NCBI GenBank assembly: GCA_030078075.1 | Contig: CP119643.1 | Span: 372,001 to 436,000, forward strand | DNA length: 64,000 nucleotides | Direction of reading: 5' to 3' | Source: Crithidia sp. LVH-60A | Lineage: Eukaryota > Euglenozoa > Kinetoplastea > Trypanosomatida > Trypanosomatidae | Shown: positions 10,301 through 18,025 of the stretch, one piece after another | Layout: each line of letters opens with the position of its first letter | Position numbering within the stretch: the stretch's first letter is position 1 | The notes under the pieces: generated by a model | Told to the model about the DNA's origin: nothing | The model's input: only the letters and a program-made list of their open reading frames with translations | Database searches by the model: none | Translations under genes and position numbers: made by a program

Positions 10301-10324
10301 AGCTTCTCCTCTCTCGCCCCTTAG
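4385..10324 (+). CDS. Very large acidic coiled-coil protein, function unknown (1979 aa)
   Basis: I do not recognise a family. The first ~240 residues are acidic and Pro/Ser-rich low complexity. Long heptad-like coiled coils follow at about 245-350, 395-480 and 510-610, then a Ser/Ala/Gln-rich middle with some globular-looking patches. A second extended coiled-coil block covers about 1405-1935, rich in LEAQL, AALETQLQ and RLEAQ-type repeats. A basic cluster (RKRDRE, near 962) could be a nuclear signal. A His/Gln run lies near residue 988. The end is Gly/His-rich with RYRGDTSLTQDLS. Such architecture is common in cytoskeletal, basal-body or nuclear-pore scaffold proteins of trypanosomatids, but nothing seen here picks one. 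The frame is open for 5.9 kb with no break. The ATG directly follows a CAG-rich stretch and a pyrimidine tract. Confidence 0.85.
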   Translation: MSGQSTPLPILTEEDLAALPPTPPSSSPSSAPSEGTTAAEDEFEGQGREEEEEKTDVSTPLDTFTPPSNEEDAVSAHDAEDSTDFAAEVERALNGEALASSDVAEDPEATQSPVDAPLVMPDLPPPPSSTSPSTVASSPSPSSFAAFRLEDPTLPPPPAMPVPVAAVRGENNEEEEEASVDAPTVVDSAASSPDRHGSEDAATTTQAIEDVATTAVAMPEAEGDDSEEAIDESLRASEAAATAALHRFRSSLHAKLVEQLIDDAAAAVEQTLHDTIQQHGSRVRALVAHNRALDARLSTQAAQMTTAQGEWEAAILRDVERVLRVDVRAVLRQRQSGTTDEGSPATENEEEAGQEGFSAAPSGGNSSPSPPPVSVEELVAAYLGTRGTVETLQHERAAWRRNVSALQTSLLAATRENASLRHEVEHLRTTTVDLDIHRGVVQRCEEAEHQRELLQLQLDKQAEEAEVLVAMIEQQSLTQQQEASGNGDGSSAATAAATAPPSADEEERAQGVRKGPMWDMAMRELEEQATIAANSHHLREQLAAAEAEQRRLQSERDASVAYAAALKEEGDVLRADAQSMTFRNGVLSQQLASLLVKLENTARAYRHLKASRASGTSSTEEATTASASASPPSSLLRSLPTASSQRSKWLASMWPSANATAALPDTSQHHYQQQQRPSPPYSSSSAYTYGTGRALNTAMLYDRPPSSDIQQLLHMPAASADVSFLRAPVEVEEGLQQRLSTYAASHVAVPAPLLSSAAANFPHQRLLRRSRQTTLRQLGSATLEVSLTAAPRLPASDQLSGSALGRPSTYSTLDPVQGTVSRRVGGTEVSVATGVSSARTSGTSMIASAEDVNADPQLLCRLDTLDKDESLDRFSVNSVSELVVRNQELVKQLYEVTQRAEAAEKDHNEAVVDAARAESTATAPGSFHLPASLTTPAAALLQRAESAAAAGHHTSTEARPSRKRDREAGDDVDAPFAAKDTKAGTALQPQHHHQHQRGSLGLVESEHAADSASATQQTTEVTEDAATAPWFTDSASEAVSSMVDALVRRHAVRLTAVDSATSRALLRALAAQREADNAVRATDALDTSIPQGGGSGDAAMAVCLRSLLQLCVRQSATLAEVALNAADQQQEMQQAVTQTWTAVQETLLRALQTSQAALAPPTNTTSSSSSRNTETLVASALYDTRTSQRARPEAGDASADTVMTMEDRVLAPERRHETEFRIEDQAALLQELSALLQTAAKKDGTLLHVYQAAQARQEARQRQEKERLARLLLKLERKRRLIKAMRLHQTHGSAPAGTLEAARGLSVAGQDVDMTQTSAAVPNPTPQVGSPVYRTPPLPPMSLPSTTTATNAQGSPQLRHTQSSRHTDHDDGSSNNNNSRRSDASSNDDDSEDTDDEALTTDIFRELQQQLALSQASHRAVQKELDDEKERHTSLLERMWVLEAARDDAAAAHAALETQLQATVPREAYESVAADLAASKAEAQSLEAQLSDAAATQKDLQAQLTALKAQQEAERLQLKTQYGSLEELARRREQRLLVEEGRYRDLQAQSMDVRQHAAGLENAIALARREVQEKAQVIQEKEAMMEELKMRLLTRDDVQALLCRLYPDHTVLQANANLVRQLGQTTTRLELEVTTLRQDLAHAREELRQQASQLREAVQDRQAAEVRLQDAVVRLAELQEGEGESSESAAAMMSPTSAAVEALFDVESASVASLRQRVRSLATRLEAQAADLALLREAEAAWKAREDHLRRQLDVMSTDPISLTARKYGLKACESFTAQVAEMQAKLDALAHALAAAEAEKTALAGQLENTEKTAAAADRRQAELEESVRSVETQLAAAQAESEARKSALAALESQLRASESTSESLQQQHQQTLSALEAKAASLRELQTSLDACRAQRDQFLTDNKQMIDAVESLKKALLQSEAEKVMAREALAQGLSASSSRRQRGGGGGHHRGSAMDRYRGDTSLTQDLSFSSLAP

Positions 10325-11182
10325 CCAGTGAGGTCGTGTGCGGTGTGCGTACGCCTGTCAGCGGCTGCGCTAGGTGATGGTGGTCTTTCTAACATAGAGG
10401 GTAGAAGGGTTTTTTGGTCGGCTTTGGGAGTGTGAGTGTTGTTTGTTTACTGTTATTCTCTTCCACTCTCTTCTTGATCTCGTTTAAAAATGTCTGTACG
10501 ATGCAGAAGGCGACGTAAATATATATTTTCGGAATGGAATGCTCGATAAACGAGTGTGGCTGCGCCGCAAAAATACGGGAGTAAGTCGCGACACAACTCA
10601 CAGTTTGCGCTTTGCTGCGTGCAAGATGCTCTTGCGACGATGGTGGGTTTGTTGTGTGCATGGCGTTGAAAAGCGCAAGTTGACTGCCTTCCCTCACTAT
10701 GTGCCTTTCTAATTTAGTTCAGAAAAACCTGGCGGACTTTGTAGCAGCACCTCTGTCACAGAACTCTGTTGCCATCGCCTTCGTTACCTCTTCTCTGCTC
10801 CTTTCCCTTCCCGCACCCACATACACATGTCGCAAACGCTGCTACGATGAGCACTCGCTACTTGAAAGCGGTGGTCCATCTCGAAGAGAAAAGGGGGGAA
10901 AAAAGAGGGTCTTGCACTCTACCAGCTCCACCCGCTCACATCGCCACTCTCTTGTGGGTGCCCGCTGTTCTGTATCATTCGACCAAACTTACCCCCTCGC
11001 CATTGCCTCTTTTTTTTTCCATATCGCTGACTCAACCGTTGTTGTTGTTGTTTTTCTTTCTCATCTTTCATCGGTTTCTAGGACCGGTTTGTACTCTCTG
11101 TGCGTGTGTGTGGAAGTCGGATAACGCGTTTTATTCTGGCCTCTTTTCTTCCACTCACACACTCACGCTCGTTGCGCTACTG
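10325..11182 (+). promoter_or_regulatory. Intergenic region with spliced-leader acceptor that decides the next start
   Basis: The downstream frame stays open far into this region (back to about 10769) but has no ATG start there, and the codons are T-rich. A long pyrimidine tract (about 11029-11079) ends in TTTCTAG with AG at 11080-11081. Splicing there removes the upstream open stretch and makes the ATG at 11183 the first in the mRNA. The left part is the 3' UTR of the coiled-coil gene. Confidence 0.5.
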
Positions 11183-14100
11183 ATGACAAATTCGAATTCG
11201 GCCGCTGCCGCGCCATCGGCACGGCCCCCGACGCAGGTGCCCTCACGCGCCACTCCGTCCGCTGCAGCCTACATCACCAGCGTTGGTCTCCACCCGGTAG
11301 AGCCCTTGCAAGTAGTGGGCCTCAGCTCGGGAGAGGTCTGCCTTCTCACCGCCGGCACCGATGCCCTCTCCTGGCTGATGGAGATGGATGCGGCTCGACA
11401 AACACAGCGGCGGTTTGATCAGGCAACCCGCGTCCCTGCAAGCGCCTCCCAGCAAAACGGTAATAGTGGTGAAGGTGCAGTAACTGCCATTACCGCCGTC
11501 GCACCACCGCAGCACCCGATCAAGGTGTTCTCGTTTGCGTCGCTCAGCGCCGCCTCAGCCGCGGCGGGCGGGTGTGCGGTGCTGCACTGCGGCTTCCTGC
11601 GCGGGCGTGCGGACGACCTGCTGCGTGAAGTCGTGCAACCGCGCCAGCCAAGCCTCGCGGCGTCCTCCTCGTCGGTGGCACGCCATCTGCTCTACGCCGT
11701 CACGAGCGCGAACGACATTTTTGTGGTGGATGTGAAGTCGGAGGTGGTGGTGGTGCGATGGAACGCGTCCACCGCGGGGCCCTCCTCCGCTGTTAATGCT
11801 GCCTCGCCGCTTCATTCACAGTTCGTCGTGACGCAGGCCGAGACATTTGGCGCATTACTTTTCCTCACCGTTGCCCGGCGCAGTGCCGTTCAGGCTGTCA
11901 CACGTGCACTTGGAAAGGGCAGCTCTACCAGTGACGACGTCGGCTGCGGCCCGGAGCACAACGCCGTGGACCACTGCAACGAGCCGCTTGTGTATGTGCT
12001 GCACTGGGGCTACACCGAGCCCCTCGCGGCTGCCGTAACGAAGGGCCTTGTTTCTGGTGGTGGCGCTTATGTGATCAAGGCGGTCTCGCAGGACAAGCAG
12101 AAGCTGCGCGACCCGGCACGCGCCGCTGCAGCGACGACAACTGCTGGTCGCTCCTGTAGAAGCCTCAGCATTCGCGTGCACCCTTTGGCGCCTCTTCTGT
12201 TGATCCTGCTGAATCGGGCAGAGGTGCAGGTCTACGCGGTGAACGGCGATGCGCGTGATGTCGGGCCGAAGACGGCGCAGCTCGTCCTCTTCAGCTCTCC
12301 TCTCTCCTCCACCTCCTCGAAGCCGCCGACGCGAGCCACTCTGGCCACACCACCGGCGCCGCTCATTGACGCCCAGTTTGTGCCCTCAGCTGCCGTGTTC
12401 GTGCGCGACGCCGCTCACGGCTCCTCTTCGTCAAAGAAGCGCTGGACGTGCCGCAACGTGCAGGTGCTGCTGCTCTCCTCCACACGACTGCGCATCGTGT
12501 GTACGCGGCCCGCCTCCGCAGGTGATGCACGAGGCACCGTTGCAGCAGATCGCGTCTTTTACACCGCGCCAGAAGTGGGAGGGGCGTCGTCGTCGTCGTC
12601 GCACGGTCACGTGCGGTTCATTCGTGCGTGGACGTGGCTGGCGTCGCCCGATACTCTCTTTGTCCTACGCAGCGACCGCACCCTGCTCGAGCTGTCCTGC
12701 AACGACTTCGTGGCCGCTAGCATGGAGGTGCCCTCGGTGCGAAGTCGGCGCTTGCTGCCCCCACGCACTGCCATCAACGCAAGTGTTGCGGGAGCGGGAA
12801 ATTGGTGGCTGCTGCCGCCGACGCCGAGCGGGCTGCCCTGCGCGCAGTGCCCCGACACGCTGCCGCTGTGGGGCCGCGGCGCCGTTCTCAGCGGCGTCTT
12901 CGCGCCTCGTCTGCCGGCCTGCCACGGCGATGAGCCGCACACGCTCGTCTTCTCGCGGCTGACAGGGCTGTCGCGGCCGCAGCCCATCCCGCAGAAGGAC
13001 GACGACGACGCAACGGATGCAGCAGACTCCTTTCAGCTCTCTCTCGTGGCAGACACGGAGGCGATCAGCACTCGCTGCGTTGCCATCCGTCTGTGCCTCA
13101 CCCCACAGCCGACTGCGGTACAGAGCACCGCGGCTGCTGCTTCTCCTGGTGCATCCGCCATTCCCGCGCAGCGGGTCGTGGGGCAAGGGGAGAGCGTGAA
13201 TGTCAGCATCGCTCGTGTCTTGTGCGACTCCGCAGCACCGGCGCTCTCCCGCCTCGAGCACGGCTTCTACTTTGTCGGCAGCCGCGAAGAGAGCGCGTAC
13301 TCGGACTACCCCTTTCTCATCGCTGGGCTGCAGTACGTTGACGGCGTTGAGAGCGACGACAACACCGCTGAGGGTGCGGCGCAGCTGCGGGTGGCGATGG
13401 TGTGCCTGCCAGCCGACCGGCGTGAGCTGTGTCGACTCTACGCCACAGCCAAGGCGGGCTGCGGCAGCGGCAGCGGCGACGGCTGCGGAGCCTTCACCCC
13501 GGTGCTGTCGTTATCGGCAGACTTGAAGCGAACGCTGCGGCAAGCCGTGCAGCACACGCAGGTGCAGGCCCTTCCAATTCCACAGTTCGACTTCGAAGTG
13601 CCGCACGCGTCTACCATGACGAAGCGGCTGCTGAGCTGCGCCTTTCAGCTAAGCAACGATGGCGTTGTGCCGTGTGTGTGGGGCCTCTGGGCCCCAGTCT
13701 TCCCACACGCAAACGCCTCTGCCGCGCCATCCTCATCCGCTGCTGCGGCCACCATGTCAAGCCCCCTTCCCCCGCCGCAGTCACTGCAGCTGACCATGCA
13801 GTCCTTTTACGTGGCAGCCGAGACGCAGCAGCTGCGGTGGCGCCCGCCTGAGCTGGTGCAGATGGACGACCTCCTCGCCTCGAACCCATCGCAGGTGTTC
13901 GCCCTCAACAGCGTCTTGACAACGGGTGGCAGTGGCAGCAGTTCAGCGGGTCTGTCCAGCCTCCCACCGCCGTACACGTCTCTCGGCGACGTGCTCATGG
14001 ATGTCGACGCCGCCGTTGTGGCCCGTCTCTTTCTCTACTACGCCGACCGCAAGGTGCTCGTGCTGGCAACAGTGGAGACTGGCAGCAGTCGAGAGGCCGG

Positions 14101-17100
14101 CTTCGACTCCGAGGTGATTGACGACGCCTACAACTTTGCGAGTCGCGCACGCAATGGGCGGGTGATGGGCGGCCGCCTCTTCAGCGGTGCGGCGGCAGCG
14201 GTGGACAGCCGGGGCGATGGCCGGCAGTACCTCCGCCTCGTCCCCCACGCCGCGGCCGAGATGAACGACTGGAAGGGCGACAACACCGCTGAGGCCCTCA
14301 GCAGCAGCCTCCTCAGCGCCGTGCAGCTCAGCGCGGTGCTGGTGAACGACCACGGCGAGCCGGCCCTACGTGTCGCCGTCACCTCCCGCCGCTTCGGTGT
14401 TGCGCTTGCGCTCTTTCCGCTTGCCGGTCGTCGCGGCACGGCACGCGTGTCGTCGGCGCTGCAGCCAGTGAAGGTGTACCTCTACCGCCGGTGGGAGGAG
14501 CTGCTGTGTGTGACGGCGGCGGTGACGCAGCAGGCGGAGGAGAGTGGGCGGCAAAGTACTGGGGCACCGGTGCAGCGGCGTGCTGGCGGTGGTCCTGCGG
14601 GTGACGCGATTGCCCTTGGTGTGGAGGACGTGCAGCACTCGCCGCTGCTGCGTCGCTACCGGACGTGGGTGAACACCGTTGCCCGCCCCAGCACCACGTA
14701 CGCGGCTGTTCCCTTGGTGCAATGGGTGTGGCCGCCTGCCTGGCCGGGAGTGGGCGATGACGCAAAGGACGCTGACAGCAGTGAAGGGGAAGAGAGGGAG
14801 GAAAATGGGCACAAGCAAGCAACAACACCTACAGCAGCAGCAGCAGCAGAAAATCCTATCCTGCTTCTCCAGCGTGGCCGTGCCCTCTACGTGCTTCACC
14901 AAACCGGCGCTTCGGTGCAGGTGTGCTCCTCGCTGCTGCACTGCACCCCCCTGCACGTCGCCCCGCGCGTCTGCACGGCTCTCTCCCCTTCCTCGTCGCC
15001 CGGCCACAACGAGTTGTGCCTGCAGCTGGGCTCCTACCCCGGTCTGCTCGCCCGCACGCGTCTGCTGCGCCAGCTCCAGCTGCAGTACGGCCCTTACACC
15101 CTCTACGCCGATGCCACCGTCTCCTCGCAGGCGCCGGCGGTGAAAGTGAAGTGGTTCAGGAAGTTTTTGAAGAGCGCCAATTCTTCCGAGGCGGCGCGGC
15201 GGCGGGTGCAGGAGCGTCCGCGGCAGATGGCGTGGCTCGAGCACGTCTACAGCCCGTCCGCTGATGACCTCTCCTGCGTGTATGCCTCCAAGGCAGGCAC
15301 ATCGAGGCAAGAGTTGATGACGCCGCAGATGACCACTGCACTGGAAAGGCTTGTTGGGGTTGGCGTCACGCACGTCGGCAACGTCGTCGATGTCGACTTC
15401 AGCGATCCGCTCCGCCTCTCCACGCTGGCCGTGGAGGCGCTTGCGGCGAGCCACGGCATGCAGCAGCTCGTTGCCTCCGCTGGCATGCTGACAGACACGC
15501 TGCGGGGCACGCTGCGGCACCTCACCACCGTGCTCGGATACGGTGGCTCTCCTGCTGCTGCTGCTGCTAGTGTGAGTGGGGAGGACAGCACACCGATGAG
15601 TGTGATGCAGGGCAACTGGGCCGTGGCGGAGGCCCTGGCGCGGCTGCCGCTGGGCTGCGTGATGGGTGTGATGGGGCAGGAGGTGCGCCGCGCCGCCGCT
15701 GCTGCGAACGCCGTTCTCACTGCCTCTGCCGCTTCAGCTGGACGAGGTGGTGGTGGTGGTGTGAGCGATGTCCGCAAGCGGCGTCGCCTCGCGGAGGTGC
15801 AGCGGTGGTGGTGGCTGCTGATGCGCTCCAGCGCACTTGTGACGGCCGTGAATGCAGTGGAGGTCGACACGGCCACGCGTGTCATGACGGGTGTCTTCGA
15901 AGAGCTTCCGTTGAGCTCGCCGCTGCTGCAGCCGCCGGCAGATGAGGAGGCGGTGACGGCGACGGTGTCGCAAGCTTTGCTGCTGTGCTCCCCGCGCTTT
16001 CTGCCTGACGTGGTGCCACAGTTTCTGCGGAGCGGCACGACGTCTGTGCGGCAACAGCTGCAACGGCTGGAGGCAGCCGTGAAGGCGGCACTGGCAACAC
16101 TGGGAGGGGAGGACGCAGCGAATGAGAAGGAAGGGGTGTCGTGGGCCTCTCTCTTTGCCACAGTGCACATGGACGGTGCGCACTGGACGCACGCCGTGTA
16201 CTACACGAACCTCATCACCCACATCCGTCACCTAGCTGCTACTGCACAGGAGGAGGCGGAGGAAGAGGGGGACACGTCGAGCAAGAAGGACGCAGACCAG
16301 ATACGTGCCCTCGCGGCGCAGTGCCTGTCTGGGGCCGACGCTGCGGTTGAGGCCTCTGCGGCAGCCGTGCTGGACGTCGCCACGCAGACTGTGGGTGTCC
16401 TTCTAGGTGCGGTTGTGGATGTCCCGACAGCCGCGCGCAACCGCATGGCGCAGGCCGTTGCACAGAGTACGTCCAAGCGCCAGCAATTGCTCCAGAAGAG
16501 TGACCGGACAGGACAGCAGCAGCAGCAGCAGCAGCAGCGAGTCCTTGCCGATGTTGGTGGCGCCGCTGCGTCTGCGGATGTTCCCGTGGTCGACGACGAC
16601 GTCTACTTTTTAAATCAGACCCCAATCGATCAGCTCCGTCACTCCCTCTACGCCGCGCAGTGGCGCGACATCTACGACACGTTTGCCTACCCGACCCGCT
16701 ACTTCTTCCACGGCGCCGCAACAACCGGCAGCGGTGGGGAGAGTGGCGGCAAGACGGGCAGCCTGCCGTACCAGCTCACCTACGAAGCCTCTATGAGCGC
16801 TGCACGTGGACGTGATGGGGCTGCGACGGCAGGCGGTCTGGCCGCTACCGGCGTGTCTGCAACAACAGCAGCCGCTGCTACGAGTGCGTCGCGCCATCAT
16901 CGTGGCCGCGTGCAGAAGGTGTTGCTCACAGAGGATCCAAAGAACCATGCGAGTGCTGACGTGCCGCCACCAATGGAGATCGTCCCGGTGCCGTCCTCGC
17001 CGCAGCTGAGCGCCACTGCGGGTGGACGTGCGGGAAAGGATGAGCAGCAGCAGCGGCAGCACCATCAGTCACCTCTTTCCCTCCGCGCCGCCGTCGCCAA

Positions 17101-17521
17101 GGAGGAGGCGGACCTGCACAACACGTACTTCAGCGCCTTTGCGGCACACGAGCCCAACACTCCCGCGACCGCTGCAGGTGGCGGCAACAACAATACCGGA
17201 CCGGGCGTCGGCAACGACAGTCTTGTCCGCAACTTCGAGGCGCAGCTGCAGGAAGCTGGTGGGGCGGCGGAGGCGGACGGCGTGAGCGCCTCTGCGGTGC
17301 AGCGGGAGCGGCAGAAGGCAGCAGAGCGGCAGCGCGTGCCCAACGCAGCGGCCTTTGCACCGTCTGCGACGCGACGTGCGGCGGCAACATCAGAGAGAGG
17401 AGGAGGAGGAGCAGATGTGCCGGATGGGACGCCCGGTGAGAACGTCTATGGCGATCACCTTTACGGTGCTGTGCCGTCGCAGCAGGCCTTCTTTGCGCGC
17501 TTCCAAAGCGATGATGAGTAG
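11183..17521 (+). CDS. Large hypothetical protein with N-terminal beta-propeller-like region (2112 aa)
   Basis: No family is recognised with certainty. The N-terminal third has WD40/propeller-like strands: TSVGLHPVEPLQVVGLSSGE near residue 33, then LLYAVTSANDIFVVDV near 170, and a similar VHPLAPLLLILL block near 330. The centre is mixed, and from about 1330 the sequence is mostly helical (for example VKWFRKFLKSAN and the block after QELMTPQMTTALERLVG). The last 300 residues are low complexity with Gln, Ala and Gly runs, including eight Gln from a CAG tract near 16514-16537. The protein ends in FFARFQSDDE. A propeller followed by a helical domain occurs in nucleoporins, vesicle-coat proteins and RNA polymerase I factors such as Rrn6/TAF1C; I cannot choose among these. 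The start is set by the acceptor at 11080-11081. Confidence 0.82.
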   Translation: MTNSNSAAAAPSARPPTQVPSRATPSAAAYITSVGLHPVEPLQVVGLSSGEVCLLTAGTDALSWLMEMDAARQTQRRFDQATRVPASASQQNGNSGEGAVTAITAVAPPQHPIKVFSFASLSAASAAAGGCAVLHCGFLRGRADDLLREVVQPRQPSLAASSSSVARHLLYAVTSANDIFVVDVKSEVVVVRWNASTAGPSSAVNAASPLHSQFVVTQAETFGALLFLTVARRSAVQAVTRALGKGSSTSDDVGCGPEHNAVDHCNEPLVYVLHWGYTEPLAAAVTKGLVSGGGAYVIKAVSQDKQKLRDPARAAAATTTAGRSCRSLSIRVHPLAPLLLILLNRAEVQVYAVNGDARDVGPKTAQLVLFSSPLSSTSSKPPTRATLATPPAPLIDAQFVPSAAVFVRDAAHGSSSSKKRWTCRNVQVLLLSSTRLRIVCTRPASAGDARGTVAADRVFYTAPEVGGASSSSSHGHVRFIRAWTWLASPDTLFVLRSDRTLLELSCNDFVAASMEVPSVRSRRLLPPRTAINASVAGAGNWWLLPPTPSGLPCAQCPDTLPLWGRGAVLSGVFAPRLPACHGDEPHTLVFSRLTGLSRPQPIPQKDDDDATDAADSFQLSLVADTEAISTRCVAIRLCLTPQPTAVQSTAAAASPGASAIPAQRVVGQGESVNVSIARVLCDSAAPALSRLEHGFYFVGSREESAYSDYPFLIAGLQYVDGVESDDNTAEGAAQLRVAMVCLPADRRELCRLYATAKAGCGSGSGDGCGAFTPVLSLSADLKRTLRQAVQHTQVQALPIPQFDFEVPHASTMTKRLLSCAFQLSNDGVVPCVWGLWAPVFPHANASAAPSSSAAAATMSSPLPPPQSLQLTMQSFYVAAETQQLRWRPPELVQMDDLLASNPSQVFALNSVLTTGGSGSSSAGLSSLPPPYTSLGDVLMDVDAAVVARLFLYYADRKVLVLATVETGSSREAGFDSEVIDDAYNFASRARNGRVMGGRLFSGAAAAVDSRGDGRQYLRLVPHAAAEMNDWKGDNTAEALSSSLLSAVQLSAVLVNDHGEPALRVAVTSRRFGVALALFPLAGRRGTARVSSALQPVKVYLYRRWEELLCVTAAVTQQAEESGRQSTGAPVQRRAGGGPAGDAIALGVEDVQHSPLLRRYRTWVNTVARPSTTYAAVPLVQWVWPPAWPGVGDDAKDADSSEGEEREENGHKQATTPTAAAAAENPILLLQRGRALYVLHQTGASVQVCSSLLHCTPLHVAPRVCTALSPSSSPGHNELCLQLGSYPGLLARTRLLRQLQLQYGPYTLYADATVSSQAPAVKVKWFRKFLKSANSSEAARRRVQERPRQMAWLEHVYSPSADDLSCVYASKAGTSRQELMTPQMTTALERLVGVGVTHVGNVVDVDFSDPLRLSTLAVEALAASHGMQQLVASAGMLTDTLRGTLRHLTTVLGYGGSPAAAAASVSGEDSTPMSVMQGNWAVAEALARLPLGCVMGVMGQEVRRAAAAANAVLTASAASAGRGGGGGVSDVRKRRRLAEVQRWWWLLMRSSALVTAVNAVEVDTATRVMTGVFEELPLSSPLLQPPADEEAVTATVSQALLLCSPRFLPDVVPQFLRSGTTSVRQQLQRLEAAVKAALATLGGEDAANEKEGVSWASLFATVHMDGAHWTHAVYYTNLITHIRHLAATAQEEAEEEGDTSSKKDADQIRALAAQCLSGADAAVEASAAAVLDVATQTVGVLLGAVVDVPTAARNRMAQAVAQSTSKRQQLLQKSDRTGQQQQQQQQRVLADVGGAAASADVPVVDDDVYFLNQTPIDQLRHSLYAAQWRDIYDTFAYPTRYFFHGAATTGSGGESGGKTGSLPYQLTYEASMSAARGRDGAATAGGLAATGVSATTAAAATSASRHHRGRVQKVLLTEDPKNHASADVPPPMEIVPVPSSPQLSATAGGRAGKDEQQQRQHHQSPLSLRAAVAKEEADLHNTYFSAFAAHEPNTPATAAGGGNNNTGPGVGNDSLVRNFEAQLQEAGGAAEADGVSASAVQRERQKAAERQRVPNAAAFAPSATRRAAATSERGGGGADVPDGTPGENVYGDHLYGAVPSQQAFFARFQSDDE

Positions 17522-18025
17522 TGGAGAGAGAGAGAGAGATGTGCTGCGTTTGTTAAGCAGTGCTCTTTTCTTTTGCTCTCGCCTCTGTTTAGCTTCTGAA
17601 AGACATTTGGCGTTTGTTGCCAGTTCGGCTTCTGGCTTTCCAATGAAGACAATCGCATGATCCTTTTGTCATTGTGCCGTTCCCGCAAAAAGCATATTCA
17701 AAAACAAAGCAAATTCAAGACAATCTCGATGGCGCTTCTGCAATTTTTAGGTGCTTCTCTTTTCCAATGACATGAAGCCCTGTGCGCAGAGGCGAGGGCT
17801 ACTGCAGCCACTTGGCCACTTGTAGCTGCTCTCTTTTTCCCCCATCTCATCCCTCAACGTTGTCCTCTCTCCCTCATTCTTTCTCTTGCCCTTTAACGAC
17901 ACGCATGAATACACGCCAGCGGGTACACATTTTTTTTTGTTACCTTGTCGGCAGCGTCGTTGTCCTCTTCCTTTTTTCTCTCTAAGTCTTCTCGATAGTT
18001 TTCTTGCGAGCGCGAAGGAGAGAAA
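17522..18025 (+). promoter_or_regulatory. Intergenic region upstream of the 665-aa gene
   Basis: No gene seen. An AG at 17953-17954 and another at 17985-17986 (after the pyrimidine tract 17961-17983) are likely spliced-leader acceptors for the ATG at 18026. GA repeats directly follow the upstream stop (about 17523-17540). Confidence 0.4.

Noticed and set aside
10769-11182. N-terminal extension of the 2112-aa protein
   Set aside because: The upstream part has no ATG start in frame and contains the pyrimidine tract and AG acceptor, so it is removed from the mRNA.
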